From NCBI GenBank assembly GCA_006503535.1, contig QYRS01000008.1, forward strand, positions 2,604,001-2,668,000: 64,000 bases of DNA, in the 5' to 3' direction. Source of the DNA: Arthrinium phaeospermum (taxonomy: Eukaryota; Ascomycota; Sordariomycetes; Amphisphaeriales; Apiosporaceae). Shown here piece after piece: positions 21,283 to 32,031 of the stretch. The position numbers were made by a program, and so were the translations under genes. The notes under the pieces are model-generated. The model worked only from the letters and a program-made list of their open reading frames with translations. It was not told where the DNA came from and searched no databases. The stretch's first letter is position 1; each line of letters begins with the position of its first letter.

Positions 21283-21611
21283 ATGCCGTTGGCCCACGCC
21301 GGATCACCGCCAGAAAACGAATCAATCAGACGCAACCTCTTCTGGCTCCTCGTGCTCATCCCCGTCATTGCGTTCTGGCGCTGCGTCATACTCATCTCAC
21401 ACCTCGTGTTCGAATGGATCCGGTTCATCTTGAGAAGGAGCCGATGGCGACTCGGCCGAAACCCTGGGAGTCCGCGCTAGCGTTGTGCGGTATCCTGCTC
21501 GGGCTGGTTGTCGGCGTAATCATCGTCTACTATCTCACCCTTGCATGGCTCATCTTCATGAGACTTCTCCTCGCCTCCATCAGACTTCTCCTCGCATGGC
21601 TACTTGAGTGA
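21283..21611 (+). CDS. Possible small membrane protein(s), two overlapping frames
   Basis: Two short ORFs overlap in different frames. One (21283-21480, 65 aa) contains the hydrophobic segment NLFWLLVLIPVIAFWRCVIL. The other (21444-21611, 55 aa from its ATG) contains two strong hydrophobic stretches, ALALCGILLGLVVGVIIVYY and LLASIRLLLAWLL. Together they could be one gene broken by a frameshift or an unseen intron, or chance hydrophobic frames. No homologous family is recognised. Confidence 0.25.
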
Positions 21612-21923
21612 TCACCATCAAGGACATTTGGTGGCTGCATCAGTCGAGCTGGATCTGGCCGGTACTAGGCTTCTGGCATGCTTGCTTCGTCATCATCGAT
21701 CAATGGTTGACACCTCTCTCTCTCTCCCCGACAGGTGAGTAATGGCGATAGTGGATAGGACATGGAGGGTTAGGCTAACTCCCACAGTCCCCAATATAGG
21801 TTCTCGCGGGTCGTTGTTATATGGATAGGCACTGATGAGGGGCCGGTAGTGGACACGGAAATGTACTTAGGATGGAACGGAGAAGGATTGAATTGACTCT
21901 CTAGCAATTAAAACACCACCATC

Positions 21924-21942
21924 CTCTCTCTCTCTCTCTCTA
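21924..21942. repeat. CT dinucleotide microsatellite
   Basis: Alternating C and T occurs for about 19 nt, on the 3' side of the small secreted-peptide gene. Confidence 0.8.
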
Positions 21943-22359
21943 TTAGACCCTCCTCCTCGTCGCAATTCCCGATGCAGTGCGTCTCTTTCTATGTATATCC
22001 AGTAAGAGCCCTCTGTGTAGTAATGCAAGCCCATTAAACTTCCCTTCAAATGCCAGACAAATGAAAATGATTGGGAACTCAGGTACAAGAAATCAGAACA
22101 TGCGAACTGATCCTTTTTATCCTCCTCTATTCTATACAGGAAACCACCAAATCAAGCCGAGGAAGGCAGCGACAGAGACCAGATTGGGAGGATGCTCTGT
22201 GAGAAGCATCCGAGTCGATCCGTTGCAGGCTGCTGTGTCTCAGAGAAGCCCCTGTCGCTGCCCCCAAAAGCTCCGAAAACCAAAGCAGATTGCTGTGCTG
22301 TTTAGACACCATCAAAGGAGTGAAGATGGATGTCAAGCTGCGGAAGTCGAGTCAGGCGC

Positions 22360-22575
22360 TTAGAGCGACAGAGAAGAGATGGTGGGCACGGCGATGTTGC
22401 CGGCCGAGACGGTGGAGAGGTTGAAGCCCGAGACGGTGATGGCGGTGGGCAGGGTGATGGTCTGGCCGGCGACGGTGATGGCCTGGCCGGCGGTGACGGT
22501 GATGCCGGAGCCGGACTGGGCCGAGACCATGGCGACCATGGCGGCGAAGGCGGCGATCATGTTGAAGCTCTGCAT
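22360..22575 (-). CDS. Small secreted protein, 71 aa
   Basis: A single exon, start ATG at 22573-22575. The N-terminus NMIAAFAAMVAMVSAQS is a clear signal peptide, with likely cleavage after residue 19. The mature part (about 52 aa) is Thr/Val/Ile/Ala-rich with no cysteine or charged residues. It shows an internal rhythm: GITVTAGQAITVAGQTITL, then TAITVSGF. Such alternating T-V-I repeats suggest beta-strands and a cell-wall or surface-adhesion role, which is inference. No GPI signal is evident. The adjacent (T)n and polypurine stretches upstream fit a strongly expressed fungal promoter and 5'UTR, but this is not proof. Confidence 0.7.
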   Translation of the reverse strand: MQSFNMIAAFAAMVAMVSAQSGSGITVTAGQAITVAGQTITLPTAITVSGFNLSTVSAGNIAVPTISSLSL

Positions 22576-23935
22576 TTTGAAGGTGGGTTGGTTCCTAAAA
22601 GGAAAAGTAGTAATTGTTGTTTAGTTGAGGAGGAAAAGAGTAAGAACTCTGAAGAAGTTGTTGTGGTTGTTGGTGGGTGAGTGAAGAAGATGGAAGAAGT
22701 GTTGTAGTTGAGAGTGTGTTCTGTTGTTGTAGAAGGCTGAAGATGCTGATGATAATGAAAAGAAGTTGTGGTCTATCCGGGAAGATGTCCCTATACTTAT
22801 ACAGATTTGCTTCGCACCGAATCGTATCCGACTCCCTACCAAATTTTCATGGCTGGGCGTAACAATCTCGCCGCCAGTAGCCGTGTTCCTGCTTAGTCCG
22901 CACGTGAAGCCATGCGAAGTCGCTGCCGGCCGCGCTTGTTGTGACGCCTCGCCCATCCTGACAAATCTAGAACAGACCCCAAAGAAGCACGAAGGAAGCA
23001 ATGTCCGGCTTACGCGCAGCAGCGCACCAGCTGTCACGGATCTCCTCCCGTGGGCGCTAGGCAAATAAGCTTACTGACATTAGGTGTTGCTCAGCTCCCC
23101 TAGCAACGGCGCTCAGGGGCTAGCTCCTCTGAGAATTAGGGCGATGCTTGTCGGCCCTCCGGGGCAAGCGTTTAGACGGTTAGCGCCAAGCACCATGGCG
23201 TACCTCTAACCCCTTTTGCCCCCTTGGCCCTTGGCCGCGAGATTCGAAACGGCGCACATACGAACCACGGACGCCGCCTGCACAAACATGGCAATAGACA
23301 CTGGTACTCTTGCCCCTTACTCTGGTATTTGCTCGTGTCTTTGAGATTCAATGCGGGCCGAAGCAGTATCTCAACAGCTTTGCATTTTCGGCAACTGCTT
23401 GCCGATGGAATTTACACAACCCCATAGCCGGTGGCTGGGCGTGGCGGTCCAATTTGTGCCAGTGCCGAACTCATTAGCACCATTGACCCAAACACGGTGT
23501 TTCTCGGTCCTTTTCGAGATTGAAGGTTCGCAAGTCTACTTACTCATCAAAGCAGTTTGAGTTGCTCCTGGTCCAAAACTCCAATTTTCAAAATAGCAAC
23601 AAAAAGCTTCTGTCTACTAACCCAGTTTCTATTTCAAGGTGATTTTGCCGTCATGATCCTTCTCCTCCAGCCTTACCTACGTGTTCGTTCCAGGATGATA
23701 GAAACGTGTGACCTTGTGATTGAACTTTGATCATGAAGATTTGATCACCGGCAGTCCTCATCGACGATTCCTCGAATTCTAGATATCGCAATCAAGCGCC
23801 ACTAATCCTCCTTGGAGGTCTGAAAGCAGCATATTGTATTGCATCAACCCCAAGGCCACCCGTCAAAACCATAGTCACCCGTCTCCCTGCCTCCCTCCTC
23901 CCTTTCTCAGGTCTTCATCCGCTCTTACCTCCAAC
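22576..23935. other. Intergenic region between secreted-peptide and MBL-fold genes
   Basis: Promoter of the secreted peptide plus the 3' flank of the metallo-hydrolase. Minus-strand ORF 22621-23064 overlaps the likely 5'UTR and has no motif. Confidence 0.4.
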
Positions 23936-25315
23936 TCACGTCGCCTCCGCAAACCTCGCCGCCGCCGGCGCAAAGTCCTTCAAGAAAGCCCAGCGAGACT
24001 TGTCCGCCCACCCCTTGTCCCGCCACTCATTGGCAGATGCCGGAAACACGTCAATGACCCCTTGCAGCGTAGCATCGTGCGCGAACACGAAGAAGACGTT
24101 GTCCATGGCGTCGGGGATCTGCGCCTCGCGGATCGTCCGCACCGCGGCCGCCAGGTCCTCGTTGAAGTCGGCCGGGTCCACAAAGTGCTCGTCTCGCTCC
24201 CTCCGCCCGCGGCTCGCGTTCAGCTTCCCGAACAGCGCGGCGCCGGGGCAGAGGGGTAGGAGGGCGGCGGGGACGGGGTAGTGGTCCCCGGTCAGGGGGT
24301 CGGGCAGGGGCATGTGCGGCGAGGGGCGCAGCTCGCCGCCGTGGTGGCAGAGGTCGCCGCCCATCATGAGGAAGGTGTCTTCCGTTCCCTCGGAAGAGGC
24401 GCCGCTCGTGGTGCGGGCCAGGGCCGAGAGGTGGCCTGCGGTGTGGCCGGGGGTGTCGAGCAGGTAGAAGGAGCCGTCGCCGAAGAAGTCGTGGGCGCGG
24501 AACCCGCCGATCTTGAGGTTGGCGGCGGGGCCGGGCTCAAAGTTGATCTCGCGGAGGGTTCGGTCGCTGGATCATAGCCAGGGGCATCGTGTAAGTCAGT
24601 AGGGCTCTTGGGTTCACCATCATCATCTCTTTAGTCGTTCAGGTAATAGTGTGGACGTGGCTCATGACTCACGCGAAGTATGCCTCGCAGACGGGCGAGT
24701 CCGGATTCGCGGGATATCCAGGACAGTACGCCTTGGTGAACCCCTGACCGACGACGATCTCGGTCGACTTGGGGAACGTGTTGGGGTTCCCGATGTGGTC
24801 CAGGTGCTGGTGGCTGGAGCGGGTATTACAGGTAAGCACTAATACTCCAACCATTCAGAGCAGCGATGTGGACCGGGCATCGGATCTCCATTCCCGCCCC
24901 CTGTCACTTGGAAGGACCTGTCCAGAACCAACATTCCTCCGGGCTGGGGAGTGACTAACCTCCAAATGATGCTGCCCACCCCCGCCGGGTCGACGCCATG
25001 CTCCCGCAAAACCTCCGAAACGTCCTTCTCGACCCGGAACTCGTCGCGCAGCCCGGACTCGTCCAGCTGCTTGTTGTAGACGGGCGCGTATGTGCCGAAG
25101 TCGGTCGGCGCCCCCAGGTCAAACACGGCCTTGCGGCCTGACGACGGGCTCTCGACCAGGAAGCACCACGTGGGGCAGGGCTCGAAGTGGTCGAAGCCCT
25201 CCACGGGGTTCTTGAACAGCATCGCGGTCGGCAGGCCGCTGAGCCGCATCGTGGAGTCGATGATGGACACCTTGGCCGTCGCGCCGGACGGGATGGTCCA
25301 CTTTGCGCCAGACAT
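23936..25315 (-). CDS. Metallo-beta-lactamase-fold hydrolase
   Basis: Exons 25315-24960, 24813-24673 and 24566-23936 give 375 aa. The first junction restores the zinc motif: S-HQHLDH at residues 119-125 (HxHxDH). A further metal-ligand histidine lies in DTPGHTAGH, and GGDLCHHGGE supplies a bridging-type Asp and His. The fold hydrolyses esters, lactones, lactams or thioesters depending on the subfamily. This fungal form resembles lactonase-type members more than glyoxalase II. No signal peptide is present, so the protein is probably cytosolic. It heads a run of three minus-strand enzymes (with the FMN oxidase and alpha/beta hydrolase) that could share a small-molecule degradation role. Confidence 0.9.
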
Positions 25316-25888
25316 TGTGATAAGGTTCTTTTCAGTGGTGGCGGGGAGGGATAACTGATTATGAACGGGCTAGTATGCAACTGGCTGAGTTGACAATATG
25401 GATGGAGAGTGAAATTGGGTGTTCCACAGCATGTGCCGGGGGTATGTATTTATGGGCATCATGTGCCGCATGGAGAAGACTGGAGCATTCTATGAAAGTG
25501 ATTGGCAGCGGCGGGGTATTGTGGAGGTCCCAACAAGGCCGCCGCATTTGGGGTCTAGATTTGTCAGACACCGCATTCCTAGCGGACGTCATGGCAGCCA
25601 ACAGCTGCTGCAAGGGGCGCGGTACGGTGGAGGGGCTGCCATTGGACCAATGGCGTCGCACGACATGGACGGGCTTGTCGGACGACCTGTGCATCTGCGG
25701 ATGTCACTTGGCTGCCGATTTGTCAGAATCGGTACAATCGAGTCCGTTGTCAATGCCACTGACGATTGACTGACGTTTCAAAATCTCCAACGGATTACTC
25801 CTATTGCACTGACTTGCATGCCCTGCCTAAAGCGTTATGTACATATTCGTCCTGATAAGCTACCCCTGTCCACGAGCTGCAAAAGGTA
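25316..25888. other. Promoter region of MBL-fold gene
   Basis: This spacer separates two minus-strand genes and is thus the promoter of the MBL gene plus the 3' flank of the FMN oxidase. The plus-strand ORF of 132 codons (25375-25773) has no motif and is judged chance. Confidence 0.4.
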
Positions 25889-27388
25889 TCACGTCAAGTC
25901 CGGCGTGCCCGGGAAGTACGTCCCCTTGGGCAGCGACTCGAGCGCATCCCGGTCGATCTCCTTCAAGTCCGGGTAGCCGGCCACGTTCATCAGGATATCG
26001 AACTCGGCCAGCAGGGCCTTCATGACGTGCCGGACCCCTTCCTCGCCCGCCGCGCTGAGGCCCCAGACCCATAGCCGGCCGACGAAGACAAACTTGGCGC
26101 CGAGGGCGAGAGCCTTGAAGACGTCGGACGCGCCGCGGATGCCCGAGTCGTACATGATCTGGTTTCGCGCGTTCAGTTAGCCTGGGCACTGGATGGCGGA
26201 AAGACGAGTCAACAATATAACCAGGACCACTTACATAGGTTTTATCCCCGACCGCATCCACAATCTTCTCCAAGGCGTCCAAACTGGCAATCGCCCCATC
26301 CACCTGGCGCCCCGCATGATTCGACACCACGATCCCGTCGACCCCGACCTCGACCGCCTTCCTGGCGTCCGCCACGCTCTGGATCCCCTTGATAACAAAC
26401 GGCTTCCCGCCCGAGATATCCTTCCATTGCTTCACAAGCCCCGGGATCTCGGCCCACGTGTGCGAGCGCCCGTGCCAGATGTGCTTGTCGATCCACTCGG
26501 CCCCCGCGCGCTTCGGGTCCTTTTCGGGGTCGATCCCCGCCTCCTTCAGTCGTTCCCGGAACGCCGGGTCCTGCAGCGCCAGGTCCCCCGCCCCGTGCTC
26601 GTGGTAGAAGGCGTAGTTGCCCATGGCGGCGTCGTCGTGGCGCCAGCCTAGCTGCCACGTGTCCGTCGTCAAAATACAAGCCGTGTACCCGTTGTCCGCG
26701 GCGCGCCGCAGCATCGATGTCGAGACTTTCTCGTCGGGGCTCCAGTACAGCTGGAAGAAGCGCACTCCCTCACCTTCATTGGAGCCGTTGGCGCGCGCCG
26801 TGTCCTCGATGCTGTAGCTGCCCGCCGACGACAGGCAGTACGGCAGGTTCAGCTCCCGCGCCACTTTGGCCGGCGACAGCTCGCCCGTCGGGTGGTAGAT
26901 GCGGTTGATGCCGATCGGGGCGAAGCCGATGGGGGCCGCGACCCGGTGGCCGAAGATGGTGGTCGCGGTGTCGCGGCGCGAAGTGTCGACGAGCTGCCGC
27001 GGGATGACTTGGTGGCGGTAGAAGGCCAGGCGGTTGGCGTAGTGGGTCCACGACTGGCCGGCGTTGCAGGAGGAATATAACCTACAAAAAGGGCGAGAGA
27101 CAGTTAGGATATGGCAGTCTTACTGGGCGCGGTTGGGACCTGAGACGTACCATCCGCCCTTGCTGAGGCGTTCTTCGGCCAGTTTCTTCAGCTTGTCCGG
27201 GGCTGTCGCACAACGTTAGCTCACCCAGTAATGCACACGACAGTCGAGAGTATGGCAGGGCACGTGTACGAACCAGTATTCAAAGGCGTGTGCTTGTCCT
27301 CGTTGGGGGCCCAGAAGAGCTCCCTCTGCATCAAACCCCATTGGGGCGTGCTTCGGATTTCGATATTGGGGTTGGTGGGGTCGCTCAT
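25889..27388 (-). CDS. FMN-dependent alpha-hydroxyacid oxidase (lactate 2-monooxygenase-like)
   Basis: Exons 27388-27274, 27202-27151, 27081-26235 and 26158-25889 give 427 aa. This family oxidises 2-hydroxyacids such as lactate with FMN. The catalytic histidine H311 and FMN/substrate arginine R314 lie in SNHAGRQVDG; the second residue after His is Ala where Gly is usual. The phosphate-binding block is DSGIRGASDVFKALALGAKFVFVGR. Substrate-side residues appear in GFAPIGINRIYHP and LTTDTWQLGWR. The long middle insertion with HIWHGRSHTWAEI and the C-terminus NVAGYPDLKEIDRDAL fit the lactate 2-monooxygenase branch better than cytochrome b2, whose heme domain is absent. No peroxisomal C-terminal SKL is seen; it ends in PDLT. 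Likely cytosolic. Confidence 0.92.
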
Positions 27389-27984
27389 GGTGATGGTTGG
27401 TGGCGTATCACTGTGTTGGTTATGAAGCTTGGTTGTCACAGGTGCCAGACCGAAAAAACACATCTACTTGTAGTCCTTTCTCGGCAATGGACCGGATCGA
27501 ACGCATCCGGGGGAGGTCGTGGCGCCCGTGCTTGCTCTCGGCAGTCACGGATGAGCGGGTATGGCGGAGGTTCGTTACTTATGACATCAAGACCCTTTTT
27601 GTCGTCAGTTATAACGTCTGATTGGCTAGATGGATCTTACTAGGGGGTCCATTGCCGTACATATAAGCGGGACCGGTTCTGGACTGGAAAGCTCCACATA
27701 ATCTGGAACTCCAGCATGAAAACACTATTATGTGTATTTGGACCATTGCCTAGAGTAAAGTTGAAGTTGTCGTGCCTTTGGGGCTTCGTAGACTTGACGA
27801 GAACACGGTGAGAGTCAGCCGCAAATGAATATGTTGAGGGTAATCAGCTATTTGGAAGCAGCCTGTTTTTGCCATACGCATCCCCTATTTAATTAACCAA
27901 AATGAATGGACATCTACGGTGGTGTACCCTGCTCTCTGCGAGTTCTTTGTTACTACAAACATTTGCTTGCCTCGAATCGAAAGC
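27389..27984. other. Promoter region of FMN oxidase
   Basis: Spacer between two minus-strand genes. No gene, RNA or repeat recognised. Confidence 0.4.
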
Positions 27985-29222
27985 TTACAACCCAACAAAA
28001 TAAGAAACACCATAATGGACTTCCCGCAGAAGCTTGGCCGTGTCATCTAAAAAGTCTTCACTCGCCCGCAGCCCACGCAACCGGTGGTTGTAATGCGCAA
28101 ACTCCTTCGGCACCCCCTGGTACCGCTTCGTCGTCACCCGGTTCCCGGCCTCCCCCAACTCGCGCGCGTAGGCCTCCCCCGCGTCCCGCCCCATGTCGAA
28201 CTCGGCCGTGACCACGTGCGCCGGCGGCAGGTCCGCAAACGACGGGGCCAGCAGGGGCGTCATGAGCCAGGAGGCGAGGGCCCGGTCCTGCGCCGCGTCG
28301 TCGTCGCCCAGCCACTGCTTCAGGCACCACTGCTCCCGGCTCAGCGGGCCCCACGGCGCGTCCTGCAGGGCCCGGGCGCTCGGGTAGGAGGGGCAGTTCT
28401 TCTTGTCGAGGCGCTGGATCCGCCGGTGGCAGTGCCGCAGGTCCACGGCGGGCACGACCAGCAGCTGCAGCTTGATCGGCAGGCCCTCGTCGCGGGCAAA
28501 GTGCGCCAGCACCGCCGCGATGTGGCCGCCGGCCCCCAGGCCCCCGAAGGACATGCGCTGCGGGTCCGCGTTGGCGGCGGCGCCGTCTCGGTATACCCAC
28601 TGGACGGCGGCCCAGCAGTCGTGGATGGCCGTGGGGAAGGGGAACTGGGGCGCCTTGCGGTAGGCGACGTCGATGATGATGATGCCGACCGCGTTGCACA
28701 TGTAGCGGCACCAGGCCCGCTCCGTGTCCAGGTCGCCCTCGACCCCGCCGCCGCCGTGGAAGTTGAGGTGCACCGGGAAGGGGCCCGGGCCGGCGGGGGT
28801 GTAGACGTGCATGAGGACCGAGCCCGGTGGGTTAGCGACGGGGATGCCCATGAGATCCACCTTGGGGACATCGGGGCCTGGATATTGGTGTCAGTTAATA
28901 GACGCTTTCCCGGTCACGCTAGTGGATTGGTGAGTAACCTACCGGCCTGCGTGGCATAGGAGAAAGTGTACTTGGCCGGGTCTCGGCGGTACTCGGCGAT
29001 CGTGACTTCATCGGGACGCGTGATTTGGCTGCCGTGTGTGTTCCAGAGTTCACGCCATTTGTAATTTAGACCGGGGTATGCATCCTCGGGTATGGTGCGC
29101 GGGTTGAGCTTGTCTTGGGACGCTGTGGTGCTGGCTGCTTCAGCTGTGGTAGGCTGTGCAGCAAGAATTGATGGTGTGTTACCCATGATTTGGTTGGTGG
29201 ATGGCATGTCTGGTTCTGGCAT
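27985..29222 (-). CDS. Alpha/beta-hydrolase-3 family protein lacking the nucleophile serine
   Basis: Exons 29222-28943 and 28877-27985 give 390 aa. The oxyanion motif NFHGGGG (H134) marks the hormone-sensitive-lipase-like alpha/beta-hydrolase-3 family. The nucleophile elbow should read G-x-S-x-G, but the sequence is SFGGLGAGGH: codon 28534-28536 (minus) is GGG, Gly at position 208. The acid (TAEFDMGRDAG) and histidine region (VPKEFAHYN) are present. The frame is otherwise intact with normal codon use, so the protein is probably made. It may be a non-hydrolytic family member or use another residue. It is downstream of, and divergent from, the POT transporter. The start ATG at 29220-29222 has an alternative in frame at 29205. 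Confidence 0.87.
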
Positions 29223-29968
29223 GTCTGGTTGTGATGGATGGAGGACTTAAAGGGAGGAAGCGATGACTGCCTTTTGTATGCAGGCCGCTGAGTTACCGGC
29301 CGTTATCAAGCTTTTGTCGATCCACGGGAGGTATATTTGTTATAATGGTTTTGATAGTTTCGAAGGCACTAGGTGTATAATACTTATAGTTTAGGTTCAT
29401 TATTTCTAAGGTAACTTGCTCTTTGCGAGCCCACCGTTTCTGCCGGAGAGCCTTGGTATGAATTGAAGAGAAAAGAAGGAAAGAATAGAAAAAGCGAAGA
29501 AAATAATATGTGGTTGCCAGTTGGACTGGTTTGAATAGAGACCCCTAGTCGCAATACGGAGAGGATTGGGATGTCGCACAAGGCGGCTTTTTGGCTCTTT
29601 CTGTTGAAAGGGGAAGGCCTCCACCGGTTATGTCCGAGGGATATCAGAGAGAGGAAGATTGTTGACTGGCGGCGTTCGCATCTCGCCCCGATCGGGACTG
29701 CTATCCGGCCTATCTCTGCCTATCAGCGGGTTAGATGGATGGATTCCGCGATAGGCCTGATCGCCTCCAATCAGAAACCCGCCATGATGCCAAGAGCGAT
29801 GTATGCAAGGCAGGGTCATGTGCGGACAGGGGTCCTCTTCCCATGGGGTACCCGAGGGGGTGAATCTCCCTCCCCTTGTCGGAAAAGGTGAAGTCGATCA
29901 TACGACATCAGACAATACTGTTGTTGACCCCTTTCCTTCATTCAGGTCTTAATTATACAAAGAAAGCT
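29223..29968. other. Divergent promoter region between alpha/beta hydrolase and transporter
   Basis: 0.75 kb between two divergent genes, with an AT-rich centre at 29320-29520. No other gene recognised. Confidence 0.4.
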
Positions 29969-32031
29969 ATGGCAGACCACCGCGGCCCGAAAAATGCCAA
30001 GCACGTCGGGTTGCGGGCTGTGCAGAGCGGAGACTTGGAGAGCCCGGCACCGGCTTTGGGGTCCACTCAGGGCCTGCGTCGCGTGCCTGGCAAGATCCCA
30101 CTCGCGGCACTGCTGATGCTCGCAGTTGAGGTGAGTTGGCCATGTTCAAGATTGAACTTTTTCAACTGCCAGCTCTAGTAATACAGTATATCGATGTCCT
30201 ATACTAACAAAGACCTTCATTCATATAGCTGGGCGAGCGATTTACGTACTTTGGACTGAGCGGGCCCATCCAAAGCTACATCAAGTAAGTCCAGGGATAC
30301 TCCGTACCTATACATTATGTGTTTCTGTTACAGGCGATAGTATACTGATATGAACATCGAAAAAGCAACCCCTACGATCCAGCCTCGGGCCTCCCCGGCG
30401 CCCTCGGTAAGGGCCAGGCCACCGCCACGGCTCTCGGCAACTTCTTCAAGTTCTGGGCCTACACGTCGACGGTGGTCGGCGCCGTCGTGGCCGACCAGTA
30501 CTTGGGAAAGTTCAAGACGATCCTGCTCTCCTGCGCCATCTACACCGTCGGTCTCGTCATCCTGGTCGCGACGTCGACCCCCGCGGCCCTCCGGGAGGGC
30601 GCTGGGTTCGGTGGTTTGGTGGTCGCCATGGTCACCGTCGGTCTTGGCACGGGCGGCATCAAGGCCAACGTGACGCCCATGTGCGCCGAGCAGTACCAGG
30701 ACCCTGAGGAGGTCGTGCGGACCTTGGCGTCGGGGGAGGTCGTTGTTGTGGATCCCCAGCTCACTGTTCAGAAGCTATTCATGTGGTGAGCCTCCTTCCT
30801 GTTCCACGATATACAGAAAGAGATAATCTGACAGAATGGCTTCTGCGCCTCAGGTTCTACTGGGTGGTCAACGTTGGTGCTCTGTCACCGCTGATTACCG
30901 TCAACGTCGAAGCCCACCACTCATTCTGGCTCGCCTACCTTATCCCCCTTCTGTAAGTCCCATCCAAGCGTGTCCCGAACTAAACCTGACCTCTATCCAG
31001 GGCCATCCTCATCTCAACCGCCGTCTTCCTCCTCGGCCAAAACAAGTACACCAAGATCCCCCCGCAGGGCTCGCCCCTACTGGACGCCGCCCGCGTGACC
31101 GCGGCGGCCTGGCGCGCAAGGGGCTTCGAGAAGGCCAAGCCCGCTTTGCTCCGGGACCGCGGCTACACTGCCGAGTACGTGTCCGACGTGCGCCGCGGGC
31201 TGCGGAGCTGCAAGATGTTTTTGTTCCTGCCCTTTTACTTTGTCTGCTGGATCCAGATCTGGAACAACTTCATCTCGCAGGCGGGGGAGATTGCGCTCCA
31301 CGGCACGCCCAACGACTTGTTGCAGAATCTGGATCCGATTGCGTTGATCATCTTCATCCCTCTCTTAGACCGTAAGTTGGCCTCCTCCCCTTCCCATAGA
31401 CACCGAAGATCAGATGAGACTGAATACTGACCCCCTTGCAGTGGTCATCTACCCCATGCTCCGCAAGTACAAGATTGACTTCGACCCCACCACCCGCATC
31501 TTCTGCGGCTTCCTCTGCGCCTCCGTCTCCATGGTCTACGCCAGCGCCCTGCAGCACTACATCTAAACCTCGCCCGCCAAGAGCATTCACGTCTGGATCC
31601 AGGCGCCGGCCTACGTCGTCGTCGCGCTGTCCGAGGCGTTCGTCATCGTGACGGGGCTCGAGCTGGCTTATACGCAGGCTCCAACCAAGTGCGTCTTTCT
31701 GCCCCTTCTTTCTTGTGAGTTTTGTTTTTGGAGACTAATGTTGAGTGGTTCTAGCCTTCGGTCGGTGGTGTCTTCGCTGTTCTGGCTCACGATTGGTATT
31801 GCGGCTGCCATCTCCATTGGTCTAAGCCCGGTGTCGCAGGACCCATATCTGGTCTGGATGTACGGGTCGTTGGCCATTTTCGGCTTGGTGGCCGGGTGTG
31901 TCTTCTACGCGTGTTTCTTCCGGGCGAGAAAGGAGTATGGGCGGGAGAAGTTGATCGCAGAGGGCGAAGATCCCGGCGCAACGCCTGAGGAGCAAAATTC
32001 ATCCAGTGGCAAAGACAAGGTCGGAAGCTAG
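29969..32031 (+). pseudogene. POT/PTR2 family peptide transporter interrupted by a stop codon
   Basis: Seven exons restore a proton-dependent oligopeptide transporter: 29969-30130, 30229-30284, 30366-30785, 30854-30952, 31001-31371, 31442-31688 and 31755-32031. Reading through would give 543 aa. Splicing builds the ExxER proton-coupling motif (VELGERFTYFGLSGPIQ) near residue 55. Other POT signatures are KFWAYTSTVVGAVVADQY, GLGTGGIKANVTPMCAEQY and FYWVVNVGALSPLI. In exon 6 an in-frame TAA at 31564-31566 follows LQHYI (codon 411). Frame, splice sites and family sequence continue normally beyond it to a normal stop. Truncation would remove the last helices, so the allele is probably non-functional unless read through or recoded. 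A recent lesion or a sequencing error fits the lack of other damage. Confidence 0.82.

Noticed and set aside
25375..25773. 132-codon plus-strand ORF upstream of the MBL gene
   Set aside because: It lies in the promoter of a minus-strand gene and a second plus-strand frame overlaps it; no family likeness.
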